Positions 1 through 8,316 of a stretch of DNA of 59,650 nt are shown piece by piece. Under the pieces are notes generated by a model that was not told the origin of the DNA, made no database searches, and worked only from the letters and a program-made list of their open reading frames with translations. The position numbers and the translations under genes are program-made. Within the stretch, counting starts at the first letter, position 1. Every line of letters begins with the position of its first letter. The stretch is from Parvibaculum sp. (lineage in GTDB: Bacteria > Pseudomonadota > Alphaproteobacteria > Parvibaculales > Parvibaculaceae): contig NZ_JAUYUS010000107.1 in NCBI RefSeq assembly GCF_030694575.1, positions 1 through 59,650 of the forward strand. Reading direction: 5' to 3'.

Positions 1-145
1 GGTCGACAAGGGCACGCTCTCGAAGATGTATGTGCTCCGCCGCATCCTCAACCCGATGGGCACCGTCGACGCGGTCGAATTCCTGCTCGACAAGCTCAAG
101 CAGACGAAGAGCAACAGCGAATTCTTCGACTCGATGAATACGTAA
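1..145 (+). CDS. rho: Transcription termination factor Rho, C-terminal fragment
   Basis: Only the last 47 codons are present, cut by the left edge of the window; the first complete codon starts at base 2. The visible peptide carries the LRRILNPMG and FLLDKLKQTK segments that form the conserved C-terminus of Rho, the hexameric RNA helicase that ends transcription. The stop TAA is at 143-145 and is followed closely by an intrinsic terminator. In many alphaproteobacteria rho lies immediately before mnmE; here about 10 kb of other genes intervene. Confidence 0.93.
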   Translation, partial: VDKGTLSKMYVLRRILNPMGTVDAVEFLLDKLKQTKSNSEFFDSMNT

Positions 146-170
146 ACGGAAAAACATCCAGATACGGAAC

Positions 171-200
171 AAGGGCGGCTCACGGAGCCGCCCTTTTTGT
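171..200 (+). terminator. Rho-independent terminator after rho
   Basis: An AAGGGCGGCT / AGCCGCCCTT stem with a CACGG loop is followed by a run of T. It lies 26 bases after the rho stop. The 3' end of the convergent lipoprotein gene abuts it. Confidence 0.88.
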
Positions 201-1579
201 TAGGGAGCAGTAGGCGGATTTTCGATTTCCACCTTGATGGTGGTGGAAAAGCGGCCCAACGTATCCACGATGTAAAGCAAGTAGTTGCCGGTGGTGGTTG
301 TATCCGTCACTCGGAACTCAACCGCTGTCAAACTGCCTGAAGTTCCGGGAACGGTTGTAGCTACCACTTTCGTACCGTTGGGAGCAGCTAGCGGCGTATC
401 GGCGATCCAGTCGGCGATAACACCCAAAACGGAATTATCGATGATCTTGATGCTGATCAGCTTTGCGGATTCGCCAGTTTTTGATTTGTTAATTTTTATT
501 TCTGTCGAAGGTAATGTCTTCAGGACCAATTTGCTCGATTGATCCGGGAGTGAGCAGGTCGTGTTGTCCGGACCTTTGTCGATCGTCTCTTTGTGAGCGC
601 TGAGTACCGCTTGCGCCTCGGCGGCAACTTCTTGGAGATGGCGAATCCTTGTGGATGCTTCTTGCAATAGTTCGGTGGGCGGATTCGTGTCGCGCCAAGT
701 ATCGTTTGCCAGAATATTGGCGGCAGCGAGATTCGCCGTAGACACAGTGGGAACGACAATTGGTTTAGGCGCAAACCCCGCAGACTGTTGCAAGACAAGC
801 TGAAACGGATTGCGCGCGGCCGCAAGCGGATCGGTTCCTATCAGTTTTTTTTGCGTTACCACCTGTTTCTGAACTTCGTCGATGCGAGGTACCAATTCGG
901 AGGAATAGCCGGAGATCGCGTAACGTGCCGAAAATATCTTCGACTCAATATCCTTGGCGGAGTTTATCGACCCTGCGAATATACTTCTTACGTCACTTTC
1001 TTTTTCCGGCTTGGCCTTGGCCGCAAGCGCATTCACTGCCGCCTCAGCCTCCGCGATGGCGGTTTTCAGAACTGGCTCATGCGTTTCGTTGCCGATCCGC
1101 ACGAACCGTGCGAGGTCGCGGTCGGCTTGGTTGAGCCTTCCGTAATCTCCGAGTACGCAGTTCACGCCCTCGTAACCCAGCAGGAAGACCTCCTGCTCGA
1201 GCCGGCTTGTCAGGACATTTGCCGCCACATAGAGACCCCCGCCGCCGACGGCAAGCGCTGTCAGTACATCTTTGGATGCGCCTCCGGTGACGGTGTAGAA
1301 AAGTGTGGTGGCGCCCGCCGCTATAACCGCAACGGTCGTATAGCGGCGAAAGTTTTCCTGATCGTGGATGAGGTCGCTGTAGTTTTTCTTCACGGCCTCG
1401 CCATAGGCGAAAGCCTGCGCCAGCGATGGTGGAGGCGTTGCCGGCTTGTCGCTGTGAGCTTTTTTTGCATGCTCCGGATAGGACAGCACCGTCTCCTGAT
1501 GCAGCGGCCCGCATGAAGCGATCAGGAGCGCGGCGGCGATGCTGGTGACGCGAACCGTAAGCCTTGGCTTGTTCCTCAT
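200..1579 (-). CDS. Putative lipoprotein of unknown function
   Basis: I do not recognise the family. Starting at the ATG at 1579 gives 459 residues beginning MRNKPRL with a positively charged n-region, a hydrophobic stretch and a lipobox LIASC around residue 24, so an acylated envelope protein is likely; a further in-frame ATG exists 45 bases upstream but fits a signal peptide less well. Around residues 80-115 there are two hydrophobic Gly/Ala-rich segments. The C-terminal third is Thr/Val-rich and may be an extracytoplasmic beta domain. Codons are visibly less GC-biased than in neighbours, which fits an accessory gene. It is monocistronic and convergent with rho. Confidence 0.65.
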   Translation of the reverse strand: MRNKPRLTVRVTSIAAALLIASCGPLHQETVLSYPEHAKKAHSDKPATPPPSLAQAFAYGEAVKKNYSDLIHDQENFRRYTTVAVIAAGATTLFYTVTGGASKDVLTALAVGGGGLYVAANVLTSRLEQEVFLLGYEGVNCVLGDYGRLNQADRDLARFVRIGNETHEPVLKTAIAEAEAAVNALAAKAKPEKESDVRSIFAGSINSAKDIESKIFSARYAISGYSSELVPRIDEVQKQVVTQKKLIGTDPLAAARNPFQLVLQQSAGFAPKPIVVPTVSTANLAAANILANDTWRDTNPPTELLQEASTRIRHLQEVAAEAQAVLSAHKETIDKGPDNTTCSLPDQSSKLVLKTLPSTEIKINKSKTGESAKLISIKIIDNSVLGVIADWIADTPLAAPNGTKVVATTVPGTSGSLTAVEFRVTDTTTTGNYLLYIVDTLGRFSTTIKVEIENPPTAP

Positions 1580-1848
1580 CGCAGCCCCCCAAAAGACTTT
1601 CGATGGCGATGTTATGGCGAGCATTAGAGGGCTGTTGGTTATGGGGAGTCAAGGCAAAGGCATGATCCGCCTCCGGAACATTCTTGCAGCCACCGGCAAA
1701 CTCCAGCGCATGACGAAGGGTGCCGGTGGCTTCGACAACGTGAATAGCTGAGAAAATCCGCCTGAAATCTGCTACCTTCTACCCGCATTCCGTGTATCGG
1801 CTCCTTGCCGTCGCGGATGCGGGGCAGAGTGGTCGGTGAGGTGGGGGC

Positions 1849-2520
1849 ATGGACGAGCGCGCAAGCGAGATCGCGGAGGGCCGGTCGGCCTGGGTGAAGC
1901 CGCTTTTGCAGGGCGACGCCGCGGCGCGGGTCAAGGCACGGCTCAAAAATCCCAGCGACCACGTTCCCGCCGAAATCGGCGGCATCACCCTCTCCAATGC
2001 GGGCCGCGAAATCTATGCCTGGTGGCTCGAGGCGCGCGGCGACAAGCCGATGCCGTCGGCCGGCGATGTCGATCTGCGCGCGCTCGTCGAGCTTCTTCCC
2101 TATATCCGCTATCTGAGCTGGGAGGACGACAAGCGCCTTGTCTTCCGCATCTATGGCAGCGCCCTTGTCGAGGGCAGCGGTTTCGACCTCACCGGCCATA
2201 ACATATTCGGCCCCGGCCATGCCGAGGTCGCCATCGACCGCGCGCGGCTGCAGGCGCTCCACGCGCAGCCCTGCGGGTTGCTGATGATCCGCGACGTCTA
2301 TGACCGGCGGGGCATGGCCTATCCGTGCGAGTTCATGACGCTGCCGCTCGCGCCCGATGCGGACGGCAAGGAGCGCGTCATCGGTACCGTCATTCCCTGC
2401 GAGCTGGTCAGCGAATGGACCGTCGACGTGGTGCTCGACCGCATCCTGACGCTGCGCCGCGCCGTCTTCATCGATACCGGTTCGGGCGTGCCCGACCCGG
2501 CGCTGGGTCTCGGCAAATAA
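1849..2520 (+). CDS. PAS_5 domain protein
   Basis: The 223-residue protein resembles the PAS_5 (PF07310) family common in alphaproteobacteria, with the typical central segment IRYLSWEDDKRLVFRIYGSA followed by GHNIFGP. These proteins contain one PAS-like sensory fold and no output domain, so ligand and partner are unknown. There is no signal peptide. The start is ATG at 1849. The 269 bases upstream show no gene that I can support. It ends exactly where the convergent hydrolase gene ends. Confidence 0.72.
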   Translation: MDERASEIAEGRSAWVKPLLQGDAAARVKARLKNPSDHVPAEIGGITLSNAGREIYAWWLEARGDKPMPSAGDVDLRALVELLPYIRYLSWEDDKRLVFRIYGSALVEGSGFDLTGHNIFGPGHAEVAIDRARLQALHAQPCGLLMIRDVYDRRGMAYPCEFMTLPLAPDADGKERVIGTVIPCELVSEWTVDVVLDRILTLRRAVFIDTGSGVPDPALGLGK

Positions 2521-3480
2521 TCAGTCGGGCGCTTTTCCGGCGATGAAACCGGCAATGGCGGGCACGACCTCCGGCGCCAGCGGCGCATCGGGGTCCGAAT
2601 AGAAGCGGATGTTTTCCGCCCGGTCGAGCGGCGCGATCTTCAGCACATGGTTCATCTCCTCGACCGCGAGACGCACAGCGTCCGGCCGCGCGGCCGCGAG
2701 CGCGTCGGCATCCACCTGCCGCACCTGCAGGTCGTGCGTGCCGCGGATGAGAAGGACCGGCACCTGGAGCTTCGCCAGTTCGGCTGCGGGATCGTATTTG
2801 AACCAGGAGATCAGATAGGGCTGCACGCTCGGCCGGTAGAGCGCTTCGAGCTGGCGCGGCACGGCGTCGTCGGTCTCGCCGCGTTCGAGCCTGGCCAGAA
2901 TTTCGTCGGAGCGGCGGCGCATCTCGGCCGGCAGGTTGCCGGCGGAAAGCTGCTCGCGAAGGATGACGGAGGCGGGCCTGCCGCCTGCCGCGATCAGCAC
3001 GAGGCCGGCGACCGGTTTCTTCTGCGCCGCCAGGGTCGCGACCAGCGCGCCCTCGCTGTGCCCGATCAGGAAGAGGCGGCGGACGCGCGGCTGCTCCTCG
3101 AGGAAGGCGAGCCATGCGGCCGCGTCGTCGACGAAGGTTTCCGCGCGCAGGTCCCGTTCCTCCGGTGCGGCGGCGCGGCTCTCGGCGACGCCGCGCTTGT
3201 CGACGCGCAGCGTCGCGATGCCTTCGGCGCCGAGCCCGCGGGCGAGAAACTTCAGGCTGTTGTTGTAGCCTTCGGGAAAGTTGCCGTTGCGGTCGGTCGC
3301 GCCGGAACCCGACAGGATCAGCGCCGCATCGGCGGGACCGTCGCCCGCGGGCAACGTCAGCGTGCCGTAGAGTTTCGAGATGCCACCCTCGATCGCCACT
3401 TCGCGCTCGCTCCAGGGTTGCGCCGCCGCGCCGGTGGAGAAGACGAACGCGGCGAGGAGCGCGAGCACGAGAGTTTTCAT
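2521..3480 (-). CDS. Secreted alpha/beta hydrolase
   Basis: The 319-residue protein starts at MKTLVLALLAAF, a Sec signal peptide ending near AAA-QP. The alpha/beta-hydrolase core shows an oxyanion region SGSGATDRNG, a nucleophile elbow GHSEGA, and a late MNHVLK histidine, which together make a complete Ser-Asp-His type enzyme. The substrate is unknown; it resembles the BAAT/YfhR-like esterase/peptidase group. Its start overlaps the stop of the upstream GFA gene (ATGA), so the two are translationally coupled within a minus-strand operon with the quinone oxidoreductase gene. Confidence 0.78.
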   Translation of the reverse strand: MKTLVLALLAAFVFSTGAAAQPWSEREVAIEGGISKLYGTLTLPAGDGPADAALILSGSGATDRNGNFPEGYNNSLKFLARGLGAEGIATLRVDKRGVAESRAAAPEERDLRAETFVDDAAAWLAFLEEQPRVRRLFLIGHSEGALVATLAAQKKPVAGLVLIAAGGRPASVILREQLSAGNLPAEMRRRSDEILARLERGETDDAVPRQLEALYRPSVQPYLISWFKYDPAAELAKLQVPVLLIRGTHDLQVRQVDADALAAARPDAVRLAVEEMNHVLKIAPLDRAENIRFYSDPDAPLAPEVVPAIAGFIAGKAPD

Positions 3481-3893
3481 GGCCTGAGCTTTTCCCATCC
3501 CGGATAAGGGCCGTCGAAATGCGGCACCTCTTCACTACCTTCGGACCATGTCGCTTTCGCGGCGGCGTGTTCCACGGCAATGACACGCAGGGACCCATCA
3601 TTATCCAGCGCGCTGGCGGCCAGAATGATCGTTTCGTCCGGTTCGGTGAGGTTTGCGCCCGTCATCGCCGTGCCGCAATGTTTGCAGAAGGCGCGCTCGA
3701 GGCCGGGCGACGAGCGGTAGACGCTTAGATGCTCGGCGCCCTCCCACGTCACCTCGTCGCGCAACGCGACGAAGAAGGCACCGAAGGCGCCGCCTGCCGC
3801 CTTGCGGCACATCGAACAGTGACAGACGACGATGCCGCTGCCGCGCTCTGCCGCGAAGCGCACCGCGCCGCAGAGGCAGGAGCCCCCGATCAC
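3477..3893 (-). CDS. GFA-family (CENP-V type) zinc protein
   Basis: At 138 residues it has the pattern of the glutathione-dependent formaldehyde-activating enzyme / CENP-V fold: SCLCGAVRF near the start, CHCSMCRK, then CKHCGT, which supply the zinc ligands. Members of this family rarely have a proven substrate, so formaldehyde handling should not be assumed. The start is GTG at 3893, overlapping the TGA of the upstream quinone oxidoreductase gene (GTGA), and its own stop overlaps the next ATG. This indicates a tightly coupled operon. Confidence 0.82.
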   Translation of the reverse strand: MIGGSCLCGAVRFAAERGSGIVVCHCSMCRKAAGGAFGAFFVALRDEVTWEGAEHLSVYRSSPGLERAFCKHCGTAMTGANLTEPDETIILAASALDNDGSLRVIAVEHAAAKATWSEGSEEVPHFDGPYPGWEKLRP

Positions 3894-4873
3894 GGGATCA
3901 GCACGCTGGCGCCCGTCGTCTTCCGGCCTTCAAGGTCGAGATGGGCGCGGGCGGCTTCGGCGAGCGAGTAGCGCTGGTTCACCTCGATCTTCACCGCGCC
4001 CGATTTCACCACCGAGAAAAGATCGTCGGCCATCTCCTGGAAGGCGGTCGGCGATTTCGCGATGTAGTGGAACATGGTCGGCCGCGTCACGAAGAGCGAA
4101 CCTTTCTGCGCGAAGATGCCGAGGTTCACATCCGTGACCGGTCCCGACGCATTGCCGAACGAGACGAGAAGGCCGAGCGGCGCGAGACTGTCGAGCGAGC
4201 CCATGAAAGTCGCCTTGCCGACGCCGTCATAGACGACGGGCACTTTCTTGCCGCCGGTGATCTCCTTCACGCGTGTCGCGACGTCTTCCTTCGTGTAGTC
4301 GATCACATGGTCGCAGCCATGCGCCCGCGCGAGCGCCGCCTTCTCGTCCGAGCTCGTCGTGCCGATGACGGTCGCGCCGAGATGCTTCGCCCATTGGCAG
4401 GCGATGAGGCCGACGCCGCCGGCCGCAGCGTGCCACAATATCGTCTGGCCCTTCTCGACCTTGAAGGTCTGACGCAGCAGGAATTGCGCCGTCAGTCCCT
4501 TCAGCATCATCGAGGCCGCTTCCTCGTCGCTGATGCCGTCCGGAATTTTTGCGGCGCTCGATGCGCTCACATTATGCGCCGCCGCATAGGCGCCGATGGG
4601 GCCGGAGCCATAAGCGACGCGGTCGCCCTTCTTCAGATGCGTGACGCCGTCGCCGACCGCGTCGACGACGCCCGCCGCCTCCATGCCGAGGCCGGAGGGA
4701 AGGGCCACGGGATAGAGACCCGAGCGGTGATAGGTGTCGATGAAATTGACGCCGATCGCCTTCGCCCGCACCGTCACTTCGCCGGGCTTCGGATGGCCGA
4801 GCTCGACCTCCTTCAGCGACATGGTTTCCGGCCCGCCGGTCTTTTCGATGCGGATCGCCTTCACGGTGGTCAT
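3890..4873 (-). CDS. Zinc-independent quinone oxidoreductase (MDR family)
   Basis: The 327-residue enzyme matches Qor/zeta-crystallin-type NADPH:quinone reductases: GVNFIDTYHRSGLY near residue 40, GMEAAGVV, the nucleotide-binding AAAGGVGLIACQWAK, and the family-typical HVIDYTKEDV. It has no catalytic-zinc cysteines. The reaction is NADPH-dependent reduction of quinones or enones in the cytosol. The start ATG at 4873 follows an AGGGGAGAGA-type ribosome-binding site. It is the first gene of the coupled set with the GFA and hydrolase genes, and lies 41 bases after the LysE-type gene. Confidence 0.88.
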   Translation of the reverse strand: MTTVKAIRIEKTGGPETMSLKEVELGHPKPGEVTVRAKAIGVNFIDTYHRSGLYPVALPSGLGMEAAGVVDAVGDGVTHLKKGDRVAYGSGPIGAYAAAHNVSASSAAKIPDGISDEEAASMMLKGLTAQFLLRQTFKVEKGQTILWHAAAGGVGLIACQWAKHLGATVIGTTSSDEKAALARAHGCDHVIDYTKEDVATRVKEITGGKKVPVVYDGVGKATFMGSLDSLAPLGLLVSFGNASGPVTDVNLGIFAQKGSLFVTRPTMFHYIAKSPTAFQEMADDLFSVVKSGAVKIEVNQRYSLAEAARAHLDLEGRKTTGASVLIP

Positions 4874-4914
4874 GGTCTCTCTCCCCTGTTCGATTTGTTC
4901 AGCGCCGCGCCCGT

Positions 4915-5541
4915 TCAGCGTCTTGTGAGCGCGAGCCCGATGCCGGCCGCGACCAGCACGGAGCCGGTGATCCTGTTGCGCAGCATCTGCGCGCGTTCGC
5001 CCTTCAGATAAGGCGCGAGCTTGCCCGCCGCCAGCGCGAAACTTCCATCCGACAGCGTGCCGACCACGACGAAGGTCACCGCCAGCACCAGAAGCTGCGG
5101 GCCGGCCGGCGCAGCGGCGCTGACGAATTGCGGAAAGAAGGCGGCATAGAAGGCGAGCGATTTCGGATTGGTGACGGAAATGAGAAAGCCGCGCCGGTAA
5201 AGCGCGCCTGCACTCGTATGGCCGCGCCGCGCCTCGGATGGAAGCTCCGGATCTTCGTAAGGCGCGCGCCAGGCGGCAATGCCGAGCCAGACGAGATAGG
5301 CCGCGCCGATCAGCTTCAGCGCATCCGCCCAGGGCCCGAGCGCGGCGAGCAGCGGCGCCAGCCCCGCCAGCACCAGCACCATGTGGACGAGGAGCGCCGT
5401 CGTCGTTCCCGCCAGCCCCGTCAGCGCCGCGCGCGGCCCCTGACGGATGCCGCAGGCGACGAGATAGGTCACCACCGGCCCCGGCATCACGCAGAGGATC
5501 AGCGTCGCGGCAATGAAGCCGAGATAGAGATCGAGAGACAC
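4915..5541 (-). CDS. LysE/RhtB-family amino-acid exporter
   Basis: The 208-residue, highly hydrophobic protein has the LysE-family N-terminal signature LCVMPGPVVTYLVACGIRQG and about six membrane segments. Members export amino acids or related small molecules across the inner membrane. I place the start at GTG 5541 because a GGGGGAG ribosome-binding site lies just upstream; no ATG fits. It precedes the quinone oxidoreductase gene on the same strand and may be cotranscribed with it. The substrate cannot be told from sequence. Confidence 0.85.
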   Translation of the reverse strand: MSLDLYLGFIAATLILCVMPGPVVTYLVACGIRQGPRAALTGLAGTTTALLVHMVLVLAGLAPLLAALGPWADALKLIGAAYLVWLGIAAWRAPYEDPELPSEARRGHTSAGALYRRGFLISVTNPKSLAFYAAFFPQFVSAAAPAGPQLLVLAVTFVVVGTLSDGSFALAAGKLAPYLKGERAQMLRNRITGSVLVAAGIGLALTRR

Positions 5542-5561
5542 GTACAGCTCCCCCCAAAAAT

Positions 5562-5660
5562 TGTCATTGCGAGCGAAGCGAAGCAATCCAGGAGCGGCAA
5601 CCACGGAGCTTGCGGCTCTGGATTGCTTCGTCGGCCTTGCGGCCTCCTCGCAATGACGAT
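5562..5660. repeat. Dispersed palindromic element (GCAATGAC/GTCATTGC type)
   Basis: The left arm TGTCATTGCGAGCGAAG with AAGCAATCCA is mirrored by the right arm TGGATTGCTTCG followed by CTCGCAATGACGA. The element is about 100 bp, lies between the LysE-type and dienelactone hydrolase genes, and can fold back almost entirely. Repeats with this GTCATTGCGAGC…GCAATGAC layout are widespread as multi-copy intergenic elements in proteobacteria. It may protect or end transcripts of the dienelactone hydrolase gene. Only one copy is seen in this window. Confidence 0.75.
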
Positions 5661-5669
5661 TGTTGTCTT

Positions 5670-6365
5670 TTACCCCAGATGCCGCGCGAAGAATTTCAGC
5701 GTCCGGTCGTTCGCCTCGTCGGCCGTCGCCTTGTCGTAATGCGCGCCGCCGGGGCGTGCGAAGGCGTGGTCCATTTCCGGGTAGCGGTGGATGGTGACGT
5801 GGGGATTGTCGTGCAGTCCCTTCACCACCTGTTCCTGCGCTTCCGGTGGCACGAATTCGTCCTTGCCGGCGATGTGCAGCATCAGCGGCGCCTTGATGCC
5901 CTTCGCGTCGGCGAGGCGGTTCTGGATGTTGACGCCGTAATAGCCGACGGAGGCATCGGCGTCGGTATGGCAGGCGGTGAGATAGGCGAGCTGGCCGCCG
6001 AGGCAGTAGCCGACGGCGCCGACCTTGCCGGAGGTCATCGGGCGGAGCGTCTTGATGGTCGAGGCGATATCGGTCACGCCCTTGTCGACATCGAACTTGC
6101 CGAACAGGTCGAAGGCCTTTTTCCATTCGGCCTCGGTCTTGTCGGTGATGTCGATGCCGGGCTCGATGCGCCAGAAGAGGTCCGGGCAGAGCGCGACATA
6201 GCCTTCCCCGGCGAGCCAGTCGCAGAGGTCGCGCATCACTTTATTGACGCCGAAGATTTCCTGGATGACCACGATGCCGGGCGCCTTGCCGGCGCCTTCG
6301 GGCTTTGCGAGATAGCCCGTAAACGAGCCTTCCGCACCTGCGATCGTTATTGTTTCGCCGCTCAC
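5670..6365 (-). CDS. Dienelactone hydrolase family protein
   Basis: The 231-residue protein has the DLH pattern: IVVIQEIFGVN near residue 35, the nucleophile elbow GYCLGG (Cys), the acid in AGKDEF and the histidine in MDHAFARPGG, giving a complete Cys-Asp-His triad. Family members open dienelactones (carboxymethylenebutenolidase) or hydrolyse related esters in the cytosol. I chose GTG 6365 because AAGGAGG lies at the right distance; an ATG 21 bases upstream has no such site. No other ring-cleavage genes are nearby, so a pathway role is not shown. Confidence 0.87.
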   Translation of the reverse strand: MSGETITIAGAEGSFTGYLAKPEGAGKAPGIVVIQEIFGVNKVMRDLCDWLAGEGYVALCPDLFWRIEPGIDITDKTEAEWKKAFDLFGKFDVDKGVTDIASTIKTLRPMTSGKVGAVGYCLGGQLAYLTACHTDADASVGYYGVNIQNRLADAKGIKAPLMLHIAGKDEFVPPEAQEQVVKGLHDNPHVTIHRYPEMDHAFARPGGAHYDKATADEANDRTLKFFARHLG

Positions 6366-6455
6366 TCTTGGCCTCCTTCGCTTCAACCGGGGGATGTCGG
6401 AGCCGAGACTCTAACGATCCTCATCCGGTGAGGCGAGGGGTGAGCGCGAAGGAAC

Positions 6456-6626
6456 TCAGGCGGCTTTGGCCGCGTCGGCGCGGAGGCCGAGGGAGAAAAG
6501 CTTGCGAAGGGCGCCGAGGGGCGCGGCTTCATTGCGGTTTGCCGCGGTCTTCTGCTCGCTGCGCGCCGAGAGGGCAACGTCGAAGGCATTGACGTAGCTG
6601 CTGGCATATGTTGCGAGGATGTTCAT
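6456..6626 (-). CDS. Small hypothetical protein
   Basis: A 56-residue frame starting MNILATYASSYVNAF. I do not recognise it. Codon third positions are overwhelmingly G or C, as in real genes of this genome, and it ends in an Ala/Lys-rich tail. It is divergent from the LysR gene and shares its 100-bp promoter region, so it could be a target of that regulator. There is no clear ribosome-binding site, hence the modest confidence. An alternative start lies 24 bases further upstream. Confidence 0.45.
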   Translation of the reverse strand: MNILATYASSYVNAFDVALSARSEQKTAANRNEAAPLGALRKLFSLGLRADAAKAA

Positions 6627-6709
6627 TTTATTCACCGTTTGGTCTAGCATGTGACGGTGATATGCGCCTTGCTATGGCCTTTATCAAACGATCTTTTTGC
6701 AACGCAGAA

Positions 6710-6724
6710 GTTAGAAAAACTAAC
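6710..6724. promoter_or_regulatory. LysR-type operator dyad
   Basis: A perfect dyad, GTTAG-AAAAA-CTAAC, contains the LysR-box form T-N11-A (T at 6711, A at 6723). It ends two bases before the ATG of the LysR-family gene and sits between that gene and the divergent small ORF. This is the expected place for autoregulation. Function is inferred. Confidence 0.55.
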
Positions 6725-6726
6725 AT

Positions 6727-7680
6727 ATGGCCCTTCGCCGCCTGCCTTCTCTCAAAGCGTTGCGCGCCTTCGAGGCGGCGGCGAGGCATGGCAGTTTCTC
6801 GCGCGCCGCAGCCGAACTCAGCGTCACCCATGCCGCGATCAGCCATCAGATCAGGGCGCTGGAGGAGGAGCTGGGCGCGCCGCTTTTTCACCGGACGGGC
6901 AGGGCGGTCGAGCTTACCGAACGCGGCCAGCGGCTGCTGCCGGCCCTCACCGCCGCCTTCGAGCAGATCGGCGAGGCCTGGGCGCAGGCCGGCGCGCGCG
7001 ATACCGGCGCCCTCACGGTCTCGGTCGAGCCCTCCTTCGCCGCGCGCTGGCTGGTGCTCCGGCTCGGCAAGTTCAACCGCGCGAACCCCGAGATCGAGCT
7101 TCGCCTGCTGCCCTCCTCGGAGCTTGTCGATTTCAGCCGCGAGGATGTCGATATCGGCGTCCGCTACGGGCTCGGCGGCTGGCCGGACGTCGTCTCCGAA
7201 AAGCTCTTCGAGGCGACGGTCTATCCCGTCTGCAGCCCGGCGCTGCTCGATCCGAAGAAACCGATCCGCAAACCCGAGGACCTCAAATCCTATCCGCTCC
7301 TCCACGAGGAGACGATGCAGCACTGGCAGCAATGGCTCGAAGCGGCGGGCGTCAAACACCCGCGCTGGGCGCTGCGCGGCCCTCTCTTCATCGAGGCGAG
7401 CCTGGCGCTGCAGGCGGCGGCGGGCGGGCAGGGCGTCGCGCTCGCCAACGACACGCTCGCCATGGCCGACCTCGCCGAAGGCCGCCTCATCCGCCTCTTC
7501 GATATCGAGATGCCGGACGAGGAAGGCTACTGGCTGGTCTATCCGAAGGACGGGCTGAAGAAGCCGAAAGTGCAGGCCTTCAGGAACTGGATCAGGGAGG
7601 AAGCAGGGCTCGGTCCGCCCGAAGCGCCGAAGCCGCCGGAAATGCTGACGCCCCGAGGTCGCGGCAAGGCGATACGCTGA
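6727..7680 (+). CDS. LysR-family regulator (GcvA-like)
   Basis: The 317-residue protein has an N-terminal winged HTH (about residues 7-65, LKALRAFEAAARHGSFSRAA with the recognition region VTHAAISHQIRALEEELG) and a periplasmic-binding-like effector domain containing DVDIGVRYGLGGWP, which is typical of the GcvA subgroup. It probably controls the divergent small gene and/or itself through the dyad at 6710-6724. The C-terminus is Pro-rich and slightly extended. It lies just upstream of the GNAT gene on the same strand. Confidence 0.88.
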   Translation: MALRRLPSLKALRAFEAAARHGSFSRAAAELSVTHAAISHQIRALEEELGAPLFHRTGRAVELTERGQRLLPALTAAFEQIGEAWAQAGARDTGALTVSVEPSFAARWLVLRLGKFNRANPEIELRLLPSSELVDFSREDVDIGVRYGLGGWPDVVSEKLFEATVYPVCSPALLDPKKPIRKPEDLKSYPLLHEETMQHWQQWLEAAGVKHPRWALRGPLFIEASLALQAAAGGQGVALANDTLAMADLAEGRLIRLFDIEMPDEEGYWLVYPKDGLKKPKVQAFRNWIREEAGLGPPEAPKPPEMLTPRGRGKAIR

Positions 7681-7716
7681 GAATGGATGTATCGTGAGTT
7701 GCCGATGGAGAGTCTC

Positions 7717-8310
7717 ATGACAGGGAAAGCAACAGCACTCGATAAGATTCGCGCGGCGACGCCCGATGACGCGGCTGCGGTTGCAGCCATTTATGCGCCC
7801 TATGTCCGCGACACGGCGATCTCGTTCGAGACTGTGCCGCCGGACGAGGCGCAGATGGCGGAGCGGATCGTGAAAATTCTGCCTGTCCTGCCCTGGCTCG
7901 TTCACGAGGCCGACGGGGGCGTGACAGGCTACGCCTATGCCGCCCCGCACAGGGAGCGCGCCGCCTATCGCTGGTCCGTCGATGCGGCCATCTATCTCGA
8001 CAGCGGCGCGCACCGCAGGGGCATCGGCAGCGCGCTCTACGCGACGCTCATCGCGGCGCTGCGGCTGCAAGGCTATCACCGCGCCTATGGCGGGATCACG
8101 CTTCCCAACGCGGCCAGTGTCGGACTGCATGAGGCTCAGGGCTTCAGGCCGATCGGCGTCTATCCGCAAGTCGGCTTCAAGTTCGGTGCCTGGCGCGATG
8201 TCGGCTGGTGGGGCCTTGACCTTGCGCCGGCGAGCCACGAACCCGCCGAGCCTTTGCCGTTCACTGCCGAAATTCTCCACCGGGCCAGGAAGATCGCCGC
8301 CGGTCTTTGA
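7717..8310 (+). CDS. GNAT N-acetyltransferase (Pat/Bar-like)
   Basis: The 197-residue protein begins MTGKATALDKIRAATPDD. It matches the phosphinothricin/methionine-sulfone acetyltransferase group: AAIYAPYV near the start, SFETVPP, the acetyl-CoA loop GAHRRGIGSALY and the family-typical HEAQGFRPIGVYPQVGFKFG. It likely acetylates an amino-acid-like amine with acetyl-CoA. The start ATG at 7717 has GGAGAG six bases upstream; two ATGs further upstream are possible. It is convergent with the YyaL-type gene, six bases apart. Confidence 0.85.
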   Translation: MTGKATALDKIRAATPDDAAAVAAIYAPYVRDTAISFETVPPDEAQMAERIVKILPVLPWLVHEADGGVTGYAYAAPHRERAAYRWSVDAAIYLDSGAHRRGIGSALYATLIAALRLQGYHRAYGGITLPNAASVGLHEAQGFRPIGVYPQVGFKFGAWRDVGWWGLDLAPASHEPAEPLPFTAEILHRARKIAAGL

Positions 8311-8316
8311 GACGGT

